A DNA stretch of 64,000 bases, from the NCBI GenBank assembly GCA_949126835.1, contig OX421507.1:14732202-14796201 (forward strand), given 5' to 3'. This DNA is from Anisus vortex (taxonomy: Eukaryota; Mollusca; Gastropoda; Planorbidae). The notes under the pieces are model-generated. The model made no database searches. It was given only the letters and a program-made list of their open reading frames with translations, and was not told the DNA's origin. Shown here in pieces: positions 38,501-63,692 of this stretch. Within the stretch, counting starts at the first letter, position 1; each line of letters begins with the position of its first letter. A program made the translations under genes and the position numbers.

Positions 38501-38734
38501 TGTGTAGTTGTATAAGCTTGACATAGTATTGTCAACAAAACCTGATTCTTTCTTATTGCTTTTACATGGTCCTTTGCAGAAAGGCAGATAACTATAGGAC
38601 TTCATAGTTTCATTGGAACAAGTAAGTACTGTGTTACATTTTCTTTTTTTACCACAAATGTTTGGTGTTTTATATTTACCCAATCTAAATTTATTTGTGA
38701 AATCATTTCCGGGCATGAATCCAGAATTCATCAT
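32531..38734 (-). CDS. ZMAT-type protein with four matrin/U1-like C2H2 zinc fingers
   Basis: Putative nuclear double-stranded-RNA-binding zinc-finger protein. Minus-strand exons: 37880-38734, 37023-37147, 36292-36419, 35610-35636, 32531-32817; all GT-AG and in phase, 473 aa. An in-frame TAA lies 9 bases before the ATG at 38734. Residues 1-220 are mostly polar and probably disordered, with a charged helical stretch EELRKKLAEEAVQ and PETPEEIAREQEIQRKIRES. Then four fingers of the C-x2-C-x12-H-x5-H type start at Cys221, Cys293, Cys333 and Cys420 (for example CKICKVSFYQGQQAEMHYKG). This spacing and the HY(N/K)GKNH ends define the matrin/U1-type finger seen in ZMAT3, ZMAT4, ZNF346 and ZNF385 proteins, most of which bind dsRNA or adenine-rich RNA. 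I cannot assign the exact orthologue. The 27-nt fourth exon is inferred from phase; a longer form is possible. Confidence 0.85.
33068..33490 (-). mobile_element. Helitron-like element with tRNA-type core, second copy
   Basis: Reverse-orientation relative of 7379-7908. On the minus strand it starts TCTCTATATATAAAAA near 33490, carries GGATCCCATTGGTCAATT, then a tRNA-like segment whose B box is canonical (GGTTCGATTCT at about 33303-33313 on the complement), and ends CACCCGGGCAACGCGAAGTA near 33068. Located in the last intron of the ZMAT-type gene. Confidence 0.6.
36001..36132. repeat. 44-bp tandem triplication
   Basis: Three near-identical copies of a 44-base unit containing CCACTAGACTCATGCTATAA and CCCTATTGGGCATCC, ending exactly at 36132. 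It lies in intron 3 of the ZMAT-type gene, about 160 bases from exon 3. No function seen. Confidence 0.9.
37371..37531 (+). mobile_element. LINE ORF2 3' tail
   Basis: Short truncated copy whose broken frames read FFLNSIRHGMG and LPEQIRKTSNLTSLKKLIKM, then an untranslated end TCTTTATAGGAGGAGCATCT. Same tail as 40886-41058. The SINE at 37532-37812 is inserted into its last bases. Confidence 0.7.
37532..37812 (+). repeat. tRNA-derived SINE, family A, with 13-bp target duplication
   Basis: Intact-looking SINE: A-box region GGTAGCTGAGCGGCAGCGC, B box GGGTTCGAATCC, body with TGATGGGTACCTGACTTTAG and GCCGTGGCCACAGAAACTGG, end GATACTTTACTTTTACTT. A perfect direct repeat ATCTGTAATATAT flanks it (37519-37531 and 37813-37825). 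It lies antisense in intron 1 of the ZMAT-type gene, with its 3' duplication 55 bases from the exon 1 donor. Confidence 0.93.
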
Positions 38735-40885
38735 TTTTAGTTAGTTGTATATAAATAAACTTTCAATCTAAACTTACAGTCAGTAGGCCTACTAAATACA
38801 AATCAAGATATTCAGTCATAACCTTTTCCCATTACAAATGGTGAAATATTAGTGCATATTAATGTCTCATTCTTTAATTCTGCTGTTCATACATTGCATT
38901 GTAGTTTGTAGAAACATCTCTTTACTAGTCATATTTTTTAAAAAGTAGCATGTCAGTGAGTAATGCAGTCTGAAAATAATAAATATATTCAATAAAATAA
39001 CATATAGATGGTTAAAATGTTGAAATATTGAATATATATAGGCCTATGTGTTTATTGAAACAGCAGACATATTATAAGAATAAATAATAGCATTTAGAAT
39101 TTTATTTAATTCTTGATTCACAACTTGACATAGAATAGATACTTGTATATAGTCCAGTGTAGGCTTTGGTGAAGTGCCACCAGTAACACTAATTCTAATT
39201 CACTAATCAGTATCAATAAAATATGATGAGTATTTAAGTAAAGTAAAGCTAGTAAAAATATTTACAAACTGCATGGATTGTTCTTATTTCTAGAAATTGA
39301 TATCGGAAAAGTATCCGCTCACGTTCCTTTTGAAGCCGCTTCGTTTGTTTTTTTTTGTGATCCTATTACCACAGTTTGGGAATCACTGGTTTATAGGGCC
39401 TACACTTTTTATGAATATCAGCAATTTGAGAAATAATTATTAGATTTTTATAAAATTATAATTAATTATTAGAGAATCGTAACAAAAAAAATAATAATTA
39501 TAAGTCGCGTAAGTAATAATATTCAGTATTTTACTATCTCTAGCTAGTCTTTAGACTTAATGCAACGGATTAATAATTGTCTAAAACACCAAAACAAAAA
39601 TGTATACAATCACCAGCTCGTGGGGAATAACCAACTCAAAGTGAGCTTTACACACTCCCTCCTTCGGACTTGACCGGAAGTTGAATACATTGACCTAAAG
39701 ATAAAAGCAAGGTCACTGGAACTTTTGCATGAATTGTGTGAATGTTGTGGTAGACCTAGGCCTATTGATAATACTGACAATATAAATATTAAGAGATCGA
39801 ATTTAAGCTGCACAACAACGTCCAATATTTTCTACCTATCAAAAGGAAACCGCTTAAAACCAGTGCTTAAAGCGAATACAGGATTAGATTATTAGAGAAA
39901 GCTAAGACATTTAGTCATTCAGAAATAGGCGGGAATAACTAAATAAAGACCGGATTATACTAAATTAATTTTTTTGTTAACGTTGTTGTCATGTTTTTCT
40001 TATAGCATTTCCATTTTATTGTTCTTATATCTTTAAATTCTGTAGTCAGTTGGATGTCTTTAATAATATAATTTATTATATAGATCTATTTTGGTTTAAT
40101 TTTGCTGAAAAGTTAATGAAGATTTCTGCAGTAAATAGTAGGCTAGCCTAGCCTAATAGGCATTGCAAAAAAAAATATTGAGAAATTGCTGAAAGCACAC
40201 ATTGGGGCCGTTTCTCGTTTTAAGAGAAAGCCCTGTATGTAGACTGCAGATAAATCGTGCTTTCGAATTAGTTGGCCTGTGGGGCTATCATGCCGTATCC
40301 TTAACTATATGATAGGCTAGGCCCTATATACTAATGGGATTTTCCCGAAAATGTGTTTCGCTATAAAAATAATAATAATATAAATATTTAAAAAAACGCA
40401 CATCAGATAGTTGTGCGTACATAATTGTGCATAAATAAGAAGAGTATATAAGAATGGGCATTTCTAGAACGCTTCTATCCATGCTATTAAATTAGCATGG
40501 TCAGTGCGCTCTTGGTGTGATTTGCAGTGGCAGATGTATTAGCCAAAGAGAAAGGTCTTTACTGCGGTTTAATCGTCTTCTTCACGCAGGCCCTAGATTT
40601 ATAAGCGTAGGCCTAGTACTAAAACACTTTTCCAAACTTTTTATTTAACTCATCGGGCATGTTTTTCAACATTAATCCACTAATGCCCATGGGGTAGGCC
40701 CCTATGGGTATGGGTAGGATTAGATATATAGGCCTATTCTGCATGCTGACTTGAGTGTTGTTGCCTGTAGCATATAACATATGATATATAGGCCTATAAG
40801 ATGAATAGTGTACGGATTGACCTATTATTGCCCTATCCCTTTACCATCTTTTTCAAGCGCACCCCTTCCCACACACACACTCGGG
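38735..40885. other. Upstream region of the ZMAT-type gene
   Basis: First half of the head-to-head spacer between the ZMAT-type gene and FIGNL1. AT-rich, with scattered TAGGCCTA words. A CCGGAAGT (ETS-like) site near 39673 lies in a somewhat GC-richer patch (39610-39720) and could mark a promoter for either gene. No gene recognised. Confidence 0.35.
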
Positions 40886-41058
40886 CATGGAATTGGTTGC
40901 CGCCCGGTTGCCTGAACAAACCAGGAAAACCAGTAACTTAATATCATTTAAAACATTAATAAAAATGCAAGACGACTCGGACCGCGGATGAGCGTAGGAC
41001 GCAATAATCTTCTTTATAGAAGGAGCGTCTGTAATGTATAAGAAGAAGAAGAAGAAAT
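40886..41058 (+). mobile_element. LINE ORF2 3' tail ending in (GAA)n
   Basis: Same family as 37371-37531: GCATGGAATTGGTTGCC, CTGAACAAACCAGGAAAACC, then TCTTTATAGAAGGAGCGTCT and a tail AGAAGAAGAAGAAG. Translation in broken frames resembles WNRLPEQTRKTSNLISFKTL. Confidence 0.7.
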
Positions 41059-42040
41059 AAAACTTCGAAAATGTAATAGTTTAAAAAAGCGAATGTTATT
41101 AAGTCCAAATCACGAATAACAAAAACAAAAGATTTTAATGAAAGAGGACTATGACTAGATGATACCACTGTGTATGTATACAAACTAAAATAAAAAAAAG
41201 TCGTTTGTTAAATAAAGTTGGATGAAAGCAAGCGTGTTAAAAAGTGTGGCAAAGTCTATGTTTGTTGTAGTTGAAGCGAAGCGACTGACTGCTCTGCTTC
41301 AAACTAAATTATTGGATTGGACTCTATGAGTATGACTCTATGACTCTAGGAAACCGCGGCATTTCCAAAACACTTTTAATTAATTGAACTGAGATAAAGA
41401 GAAAGACTAGATCTAGTTAATATAATATGCCCAAATGTCTATACCATTTCTAGAACTTATAGCTGCTTATAACTGTTAATGAATATAGAATGGTCTGGTA
41501 TAGGATAGGCTAAGCAATAACACATTTTTCACATTTGTATCATTTGTTGTTTAGGTCTACTAGGTCTAGTTATATTTTTTTGCCCTCCCTCAGTCACAGA
41601 CATTGTTGTGGGAGTTCAGTAGTTGTCGAACAGAACCCAACTTAAATTCTTATCGAACCGAACACAAACATGTTTTTACCAATCCCACAGAACTTGGGTT
41701 CATACCGAACCTGACCTTGACTTATGGTCTCACCAAACCCGAACTTCTAAACGTGAGTTCGATTCCCACCTCTACTGTAGTGTGGGACAGCTGTAGGCTA
41801 CTTACTACTACATACCTACGCCTACATTGTAGGCTTCAGAAGGACCTACTCAATAGCCCAAGTAGCTGTACTGAACCTGTAATATTGACTACTATGAATA
41901 ATGGTTATTTGTAACAATTTTTCCTAAATGACGTAGGCAAGTAATCTTTTGATGCTAGACAATTTCTAACAAGTGAACTAGCACAGAAAATAACCAACAC
42001 AATTAAAGTCTCATCCTCCAATGAAGGATTGACATGCAGG

Positions 42041-42660
42041 GTCAAGGATCATACATGACTGGCAAACAACAGAGGCCTTCCAGGTACAGAAAGGGGTATA
42101 AGGCTGGGCTGTCTACTCTCTACATTTTAGTTCCTGCTAGCTTTGATACCTTGAGGTTGGCCACAGAATAGAAGCAAAATGGTATACCCCGGTACAGTTG
42201 ACAACCTGGATTTCGCAGATGATCTGGCACTATTTTTATCACACAAGCAAAAACAGATGCAGGTGATCAGCTTGAGTTGGCTTAAAAACAAACAGAAAAA
42301 AGCAACAGCCTACACAACATCTATAACAACAGCAGAAATAAGGCTGGAAGAAGTTGAAAGTTTTACTTACCTTGGCGGCATTGTAGAAAAGCAAGGCAGT
42401 ATAGACATAAAGTTGAGGATTGGCAAAGCAAGATCCGCCTTCAATCAACTGAAAAATGCTTGGAACTGTGGCACCTTATCAATTAAAACAAAAGTTAGGG
42501 TCTTGAACACCACTGTAAAACCTGTTTTTCTATATGTAGCTCAAACATGGAGTGCCACTACAGCCTGCATGAGGAAGATACATATATTCATCAATCTATA
42601 CCTCCGAAGGATTCTTAAAATACACTGGGCCATGGTCATCAGCAATAATGAGCTCTGACA
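42041..42660 (+). pseudogene. Non-LTR retrotransposon reverse-transcriptase relic
   Basis: The open stretch 42179-42658 encodes DNLDFADDLALFLSHKQKQM (the FADD motif is the catalytic YxDD-type site of LINE reverse transcriptase), then FTYLGGIVEKQGSIDIKLRI, KARSAFNQLKNAWN, SIKTKVRVLNTTVKPVFLYV and LRRILKIHWAMVISNNEL, ending in TGA. Upstream broken frames at 42041-42178 continue the palm (QVQKGYKAGLSTLYILVPAS). The fragment lacks the endonuclease and is interrupted by stops. It lies 0.4 kb upstream of FIGNL1. Confidence 0.88.
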
Positions 42661-42666
42661 TGTTAG

Positions 42667-42866
42667 ATCAAGGGTGTGCAACAGGCCTCCTGTGGGACAC
42701 AAAACGGACTACCAAGCCTTTTAGTGTGGCCTCCAAAGAGCTTCTAACGGCATTTTTTTAAAGTCGTTGCATTGATTATGCAAATACATTTTCAGACTTA
42801 GTGGCCCGTCTTGTTGTATAAAATTTCTCATGCGGCCCAAAGCAGAAAAATGTTGCACACTCCGAC
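42667..42866. mobile_element. hAT-like MITE
   Basis: Roughly 200-bp element with GTGTGCAACA near its left end (42674) and the complement TGTTGCACAC near its right end (42851). A GTTAG occurs directly outside both ends (42662-42666, 42867-42871). The interior has TGCGGCCCAAAGCAG typical of hAT ends. Target duplication is only 5 bases as seen, so the exact boundaries are uncertain. Confidence 0.5.
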
Positions 42867-43077
42867 GTTAGCTTATAATAGATCATCTCATACAAGCAAT
42901 TCTATAATATAAATTATGTTAAAGCAAAGTTTATGTATCTAACTGTGGGACCTTTTAGTAACTTTTACCGTATTAAATGTAACATATATATTTTTATAAA
43001 ATATATTTGATTTAAATCTACTGCTAGGAAAAGCAAGACAATATCATTAACATCAATAGTGGGATCAGACTTCTGCA

Positions 43078-56452
<13,375 letters not shown>

Positions 56453-56757
56453 GATTAGCACATATTGTAGGCCCCTCATACTTTGTAGAAAGATTCCTTT
56501 TGAAAATTTCTATATTACAATAGAAAGTTCTTGACAAATTTATTTAGTGCTCTTTTTATAAAAATATGTGAAACAAATTGAAACACTAAATCACACCTTT
56601 TGTTTAAAATCTATATTATATATTCAGCAAAGAATATGAAACTCATTTTCTAAATCATTTAATACACCACCCGGTATATCAGTATTTATTTGAAGATGCT
56701 TATAACTTATTCAATTAATTTGTAAATATTGACTAGTTTTTGTCACTTCTTTTTTAT

Positions 56758-56763
56758 AATAAA
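56758..56763 (+). terminator. Poly(A) signal of FIGNL1
   Basis: AATAAA about 300 bases after the stop codon at 56450-56452, in T-rich sequence. Confidence 0.5.
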
Positions 56764-58069
56764 AAGTTCAAACTTTGTACAAGGGCTTTGTTTTGAAAAT
56801 AATTATTTGCATTCTTTTTTTGCTAACTTCCTTCTTTTCCTGATTTTCTTCGTTAAAAAAACATCATAATCTGCTCTTGTGCATTTTGTATAATTTTATG
56901 TTTTGTTCAATCTTGGCCATCAGATAACTAAAACAAGAAAACCATAAAAACAAAGTTTTTTACTATACTCCCTTTCTTAGTAAACTAAGTTTACCATTTC
57001 CACTTCACTACAAAACTCAAATTTTGAATCGGTAATGTCTGCAAATTTTTTTTTAATGCATGAAGCCATGATCATGGCTTTGCTTTTGCGCATCCTTTTT
57101 TTTTTATAGCTTTGGCTCGCAAAAAACATATAAAGATAACTCGCTTTGTTTCGGCTACATTGTATCGTTTTCATTCGTACTTTTTCGTAAAAACAAACTA
57201 ATACGAAAAGTTTATTACTTCCGTCAAAGGCAGCCATGTTTTTTCGTATTATATGTTCTTCAATTCGCAAATTGGTGGAAGGTATTCATGGCTATTCCAA
57301 AGGCTACGATGCTGAAAATTTGATAGAATGTATTGTTAGTCGGGACAAGTCTGCTGGCCAAGTTTTGGCTCGATTGGACGACGGGAAGTGGTCGAAAAAT
57401 TGATGCAAAGTTTTGCTATCAAGCAGACAGACAGACGGTACAAGTTAATAGAAAGGGAGTAAAAATAATAACAAACTTGATAGATCTACATTCAGAACAT
57501 TCTTTAATCCATAGTCTAATTTTTGACCACCCTGATCCATATATACAATGTCATCATCAATATAATATATTTTAATAGTAAAGGACAAATAATCATTGCT
57601 TGAATAAAGTAACAGTATGTCTTCAGAATACTGCTAGGTGTGAGGTGAAGAGAAATATCATTTTAGACTATCACATGAATGAATATTTTTAAAAATTAAC
57701 TTTTTACTTGTTAATTTCTTTCTAAGGTGATTAGATTTCATTTCCCTCATCTTGTTTATTCATTTATAATATTACCTCTTGATTTTATTCATATTATTTT
57801 TTGTTTCTTATTAACAACAAATGTGTAAGAATATCTTCACCTAAGAAAGAAAATTAATGAAATCATGTTTATAAAAATAGGTATATTTGCTTGTAGTACT
57901 AAATGCCTAGTACCTGTATGTACAAATATCTACAGTTCATATTTCTAACCAAGAAAAACAAGTGTATTTTTCAGTAGTGCATATTTATCACATTGTTACA
58001 ATTTTAAATAAGAAAAGTTTTGTTTTTGATCCTCTTTCAATGCATGCATAAAAAAATCCTCAGTGAATG
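56764..58069. other. Spacer between FIGNL1 and LRRC23 3' ends
   Basis: Tail-to-tail spacer. Apart from the unexplained frame at 57236-57403 and a (CAGA)n-like stretch near 57424-57434, it is AT-rich sequence without recognisable features. The overlapping minus-strand frame 56977-57270 is not supported by any family resemblance. Confidence 0.45.
57236..57403 (+). CDS. Small unexplained open frame
   Basis: ATG in a favourable context (GGCAGCCATG) opens a 55-codon frame: after MFFRIICSSI it reads RKLVEGIHGYSKGYDAENLI and ECIVSRDKSAGQVLARLDDG, with balanced, protein-like composition that contrasts with the AT-rich noise around it. It stops at TGA 57401. I do not recognise it. It could be a first exon, an exapted or decayed transposon piece, or chance. 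Confidence 0.25.
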   Translation: MFFRIICSSIRKLVEGIHGYSKGYDAENLIECIVSRDKSAGQVLARLDDGKWSKN

Positions 58070-61000
58070 TTAAAGTTCAGGTTCATCATGGTTGTCCTCA
58101 ATTGTAGCCTCTAAATGTTCAGCTTCTTCTCCCTGGTAGTAAATAGCAAATATTTAATGGTTCATACAAAACAAAAAAATTATTTAAAAAAAAACACAGA
58201 GCACAAAATAATATATGTTATATCTATTAATATTTCAATGCTGGGATTTTAAGTCATTAAAAATTTTTTAGCAGCTAAAACGTATCCACAACATTCCTGT
58301 GTAACCAATAAATTATTTTGAAAAATGTGGAGTGGTTCTTGTAGCAAGTAAGTTAGTTCTTAATTATGAAATTAGACAGTAGCAGCTTTGGTATTTTCTT
58401 AAATTGTTATTCATTTTACTATTGGAGCGAACTTGATAAACATGTAAATGTACTAATAGTAAACCCAATTTTAATTCTTTAAGGTGAATTGTACACTAAA
58501 TTAAAACCATACCTTACATAATCAAACAGAAAAAAAATTAGCATTAAAAAAATTGAAAATCAAATTTGTAAAAAAACAACAACTTCCAATGCAAAGAAAC
58601 ATTGAATTCTAAACCTCATCAAAAAAATGGTCTTCAGCATTTTCAAAGTCTTCTTTAAACGACTTCTCCGTCAACTCAATTTCTTCCATAATTTGTGCTT
58701 CCAATATCTGTACATAATTAGATCTTTCAATTACTTGAAAAATTTTAACTAACTCTTTGAGGATAAATTTTAACTAGTATTTAGTATTCTGGACATGCTT
58801 TCATATTTACGGATAAGCTGCAAATGCTGCCTACCAAAAGAAAAAAATACCAACAAATATTATTTTTTTGATTAAAAGATTTGGTCCTTGATTTCAAATT
58901 TTTAGGGTTTAAAAAATTAAATGCTGGACTACTGTTGTTTTTTCTTAATATAGTCCATTTCACTTTCCACTCAATAATTTCATCTTTATTTCTAACATAA
59001 ATATTTGAGAGTTGATCAAGCTGACACTTACAAATATTAAATTTAACCAAAAAATTTCTTTCTAATCTTGCGTTCATCTGTATTTTTTAAAGTTGAATTT
59101 GCTTTCAATATTACAATGGTGATACAAAAAAATCACTTGTTTTTTTAAACAGAGTTATGGGACCTCAATATTTTAAATATTTTCTATTATTTAAACATGC
59201 TAAATACAAAGTGGCAATAACTCACAGCTTTCTCCTGTTCTTCTGCTCTTCTCTTTTCTGCAATATCTTCTGCTTCTGCTCTTTCTTCTGGACTATATTC
59301 ATCTTTATCTAATCGCTCCAAAGTGCGAATGGCTATCAATGTCTCCAGTCTGTAATCATCTTCTTCTGCACACGGGTTCTCTATGTAACAATTGGATAAA
59401 TATTAGGAACTTTCATTACCGGGTATTATTGCTTAAAACTCTTGAATTTTAAATTGGAAAAAGTTATTCATTGTTTTAGTATTTTTATCATTTTGTTAAA
59501 ATGGTAAATAATGCTTGCATAAACTATTTCCTTGAACGATTGAGTCATACATCATTTTATCTAGCACATTTTAATAGGCCTATCATTTTGTTTACAAAGT
59601 TTAGTCCAGACTATTTCTTAATTACCCAAAATTTTTTTAACTGACGCTGAATGTTTTAAAAGGAATTTAGTTGCATACAATTCAGCTCTTTTACTTTTAG
59701 CCATCAAACTGGCCTTAGCAAAGTATCCAAGTAATTTTTTGAAAAAAAAAACAAAAAAAAAACAACTAGAATGTACGGTTTCACATGGTGACATTGCATA
59801 GATGCTGTTATAACTTAGGTCTTATGTTCATAGTCTTCTTTGATATCTTAAGTTGATAAATGGTGATAGATGCAAAGTATTGTTACATTCAAGGTTATAG
59901 ATTGTAAAGAATATCTTGTTTTGTCACACCTTATCAACTGGTTAATGTTTTTTTTACATGTTTGAGCTCAAACTATTACTATTATAATACTACTAAATGT
60001 GGACTTTAAATTTATTTTTTATTTTTATATTTCTGCAACCATTCATAGCCTACCTGACAAAACTAATGCTCTAAGTATTGGAAGCATTCTTAACTTTGTG
60101 ACTTCTCGCACATTAGGTACTGCATTCCCTCTTAAAGACAAAACATCAAATAATATTATTATTGTGGCTGTGGCTTATTGGAAAATATCATGAACTTAAC
60201 ATATATATTGTAAAACTATTGTAAGTGTAAACCAGAAAAAATGTCCTCTGAAATTCAACTTTAAAATCAATTTTCCAAAAAAACCCACAAAAAAACAAAA
60301 AACACAAAGCAAACCTTAAATTTATATATTGCAAGTTTGATTGCAATTCAGAAAATCCTTCCAGAGATTCAATTTGATTTTCTCTGAGATGAATGGTTTT
60401 CAAACCGCTAAGGTCAGATATACCTTCAACGGATTTCAAGAGGTTTGCAGCCTAGGAAAGTAAGACATTCTTTAAAAAATTGTTTATATCTGTTTTTAAA
60501 ATAAGTACCGTACATGAAAAATAGTTTAGCCCACAGCTAGTTAAATTGATGAAATTCAGGTAATTTATTAAATATTATTATCTCAATTTACAATATAATA
60601 TAACAAAGGGGAAATACCATACATAATATAATATATAGACATATTTATATATATAAATGATAGTCAGTGTTATATACCAGCAAAATCCTGATTGGTAGGA
60701 CTATATAACTAATCATAAGGGCTTGAAACAGGCATACCTACACAATATGGTAACACCACCAACAAGGTCTCAGATAATTAGGGCATGTCCACAGAATGGA
60801 GGATGGGAGAATCAGAACTTATCATTGGCAAAAGGTCTTCAAATCGTCTACGTCTCAGATTTAAAGACATTTGCAAGCATGATCTGAATGCTACAGATGT
60901 AGACATTGAAAAGTAGGAAATCCTGGCTTAGGACAGAAGTGGCTGGAGGAACGGGCTATACAGTGGTCTAAAGTCTGGGGAAGAACAGCTATGACTTATT

Positions 61001-62720
61001 GCAAATGAGAAAAGAGCAGCAAAGAAACAGAAAGTGTGAAGACAATCCCAGCCCAACCATGGATGTCCTGCATTCACACGACAGACCTGCAACAAAGTCT
61101 GTCTCTCACAGATAGGGCTCCATGGTCACTGCAGAGCCGGCGTAAGCCCAACCCAAAGGTGCTCAAAATCTAATAGTCTTTTGAGACTAGGGAGCCAATG
61201 AATGATAAATAATTTATGGTAAGTTTTAAAATAATGTTAGTCTTTTCCTTTAAAATTATTTCTCACATCTTACCACAAATAAATTTTTTAAATTTGGTAA
61301 ATTTATACCATCCAAAGTATCAAGCTTGTTGTTTCTCAGTTCAAGTGTATGAAGTCTTGCTAATTTTGATCCATCCAGCCCAGTTACTTGATGGATGTTA
61401 TTGACTTAAAGGCAAATCAGAGAGAGATAAAATGTTTGAACTTAACTGCATATTTGATTCAATAATGTAAAAATGTATAAAAGCATATTTGCCTTCAGTT
61501 TATTAATAGTATATCACACGCTTGTAAATTATAATTAATATACTACCAAATAAAACAGAGTTAATATATATGCATAATTTGCCTTCTTACAATTGAGGTT
61601 TATAAGCTCCAACATTGGATGGTTAATACCTTCTGTTGTAGTGATTTTGTTGTGACTAAAATTAGCAACCTTAAATAGTATCATAGTTTACTTTAGTAAC
61701 ATTACAAAAGTACATTATAAATAAACAATAAAATACTATAAAATTATTTACAAAAATTGATAGAGGGACAATAAAAGTTAATATAACAGCTCTGTGAAGT
61801 TGTGTTTATCAAGCAAATAAAATTGTATATAATTTCCCAGGTGCATACCATTTTATGTTATATCATTGCTATAACTATAATCCCTTGTCTAATATAGTCT
61901 ATAAATTCAATTTGAAAACTAAAATTGTCTCCTTCTAATGTTTTTTCAACATTTTAAAAAATCTGTGTTTTACGGCCAATACATATATATTTTGGGTCTG
62001 ACTCTAAGTCTTTCTCATCAAGGGTCACTGAAAATAACAGTTAAAAAAAATGATAAGATTTGGTAAGATTGTTTAAATGCCAGCTGCTAATTATAAATTT
62101 TTACATATGAAATCTTACTCTTTTTAGGAATACCTAATACAAGTAAAATATTAAAATACAATTTAACAATAATGTAAGACTTAATCGTATTATTTTTTAT
62201 ATTTAAGCTTAAGCAAACATATAAACCCACCTGTAAAAATGGCATCTCCTCCAATTTAGCAGAAGTAAGTAAATTTTCTTCAGCTTTCAAAGTCAACAAA
62301 TGTGTAAGGGAATTTAATGGTGATATATCTTTCAACATGTTTTTACTAACATCAACGTAACGTAGATGAATGAAAGACTCTAGAATATCAATGTTTGTAA
62401 TTTCCCTGTGAAAATAATAATTTTTTTTTAAAGAACAGATTCCTATTCAAAGAAATACACAAAACCACATTTAATTTCAACAGTGTTTAAGTTTAAGTAT
62501 TAAATTGATTCAAGTAAACAAACAATATTAATAATAATATAGGTTGGCAGTATTAAAATTTCTTTAAAAGTCATCTTGTTTAAACAGAAATACAATTTTC
62601 TAAATGTTTCATAACATCTGATTTTTTAAATCTTGATTGTACATTATCATTCTGTCATTGAATTATGGTTGGATAGATTGGAAATTAACACAACATCTCT
62701 AGCCCTCTAGCATGTGTAAA

Positions 62721-62760
<40 letters not shown>

Positions 62761-63692
62761 GTCATCATGAATGACAATTTATAGACAGTAAGCAGCTTGC
62801 ACCCTGGATCAATTTTCTTGAAAGAAGGTTCCATGCCAGAAGCAATGCTGCATGTTGATGTCCTGACCCTAATGACACTTTAGAGGATTAAGACAATATA
62901 CAATGATAAAAAAAAACACCTCGACTCCATAAGCAGGCTTTTGTTCTCGCTAACCCTCTTCATATTCTTGTTACCTGTGAATCTGGACTTTAAATTTAAA
63001 CAGCAAAACTTGAAAGAAGAATAAAAGCTAAGGAGATAACACCTTCTTGGCACAGCATCACAAATAAACTGGTTCTGTGGTTAGTTAACCAGACTGTCAA
63101 CAAAAAGGCCCATAGGTTCTAGCCCTGCTGCCTACTATTAACTACTATACTACTAATCCCTGCCGCCCTGCAGGAGTTTTGGGCCTAATGGACGTAAACA
63201 TCTTCTATTGAGAAGGAACATCTGTAAAATTATAAGTCACAGAACTCATCAGGCAATTTGGCAAAATAACAACTTCCTATAGTAAAGAAGCACAAACTAA
63301 GGAGGTCACATCATAAGAATTTATTGGCTTTCTAAGACAATCTTGAAGGGCATAACAAGAGGAGGAGAAAAAAAGAGACAAATTGTGGTGTAGACTGGAT
63401 TAAATCTGGAGAATGACATGAAATGTGCAGAAAAATTAGAGGAATGGAGTAGGATAATGTTCATGTAATCTGTAGCACTCCAATGGTCCTAAAGACTAAG
63501 TAAGAATGTATATTTAGGATGTTTGAAACAAAATAGTACTTTTTAATTATAATTTTAAACAAGTTGGCAATAGGCCTACCTATCATGAATGTCCAGTTGA
63601 ACATAAGCATGCGATAGGCCATCCCCTGTTTTACACAGCAGAGATAAACTTTCAGCAACAAGTTCTTGTGTCAGAGGATTTGGTGGAATTTT
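58070..63692 (-). CDS. LRRC23: LRRC23, radial-spoke leucine-rich-repeat protein (5' end outside window)
   Basis: Leucine-rich-repeat protein of the axonemal radial spoke, needed for sperm motility in mammals. Minus-strand exons: 63580-63692, 62231-62405, 61591-61669, 61274-61404, 60315-60451, 60054-60130, 59226-59380, 58615-58707, 58070-58132; all phases agree, 340 aa seen. The first visible exon reads ESLSLLCKTGDGLAHAYVQL, matching human LRRC23 after its acidic N-terminus. LRR units follow: FIHLRYVDVSKNMLKDISPL, NSLTHLLTLKAEENLL, GSKLARLHTLELRNNKLDTL, GISDLSGLKTIHLRENQIES, RMLPILRALVL. An LRR-cap segment ENPCAEEDDYRLETL is followed by a long charged, coiled-coil-like tail rich in Glu and a last exon ending DNHDEPEL and TAA. 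The start codon and N-terminal exon(s) must lie beyond 64000. If the last intron is kept, translation ends at a TAG at its donor (FFDEV stop). Confidence 0.95.
60777..61195 (+). pseudogene. Decayed LINE ORF2 C-terminus
   Basis: Plus-strand relic in an LRRC23 intron: LGHVHRMEDGRI near 60778 continues in broken frames through a KDICKHDLNATDVDIEK-like stretch to a degraded terminal Cys/His finger (about 61070-61140, HGHCRAGV-like) and a (C)AAAATCTAATAGTCTTTTGA end. Same group as 10014-10930, more diverged, with many stops. Confidence 0.7.
62725..62757. repeat. (TA)n microsatellite
   Basis: About 16 TA units in an LRRC23 intron. Confidence 0.95.
63065..63235 (+). repeat. tRNA-derived SINE, family B, second copy
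   Basis: Shares with 9265-9432 the head GGTTAGTTAACCAGACTGTC, a B-box-like AGGTTCTAGCC, CCTGCAGGAGTTTTGGGCC and ATCTTCTATTGAGAAGGAAC. Located in an LRRC23 intron, antisense to the gene. Confidence 0.65.

Noticed and set aside
39610..39825. ETS-like CCGGAAGT promoter for the ZMAT-type gene or FIGNL1
   Set aside because: One short motif with no other core promoter support; listed only as a possibility in the spacer entry.
41603..41914. 103-residue open frame
   Set aside because: Driven by degenerate GAACC-type simple repeats next to a B-box-like GAGTTCGATTCCCACC; looks like repeat sequence, not a gene.
56977..57270. Minus-strand 97-residue frame
   Set aside because: AT-driven composition, no family resemblance, and it overlaps a more protein-like frame on the other strand.
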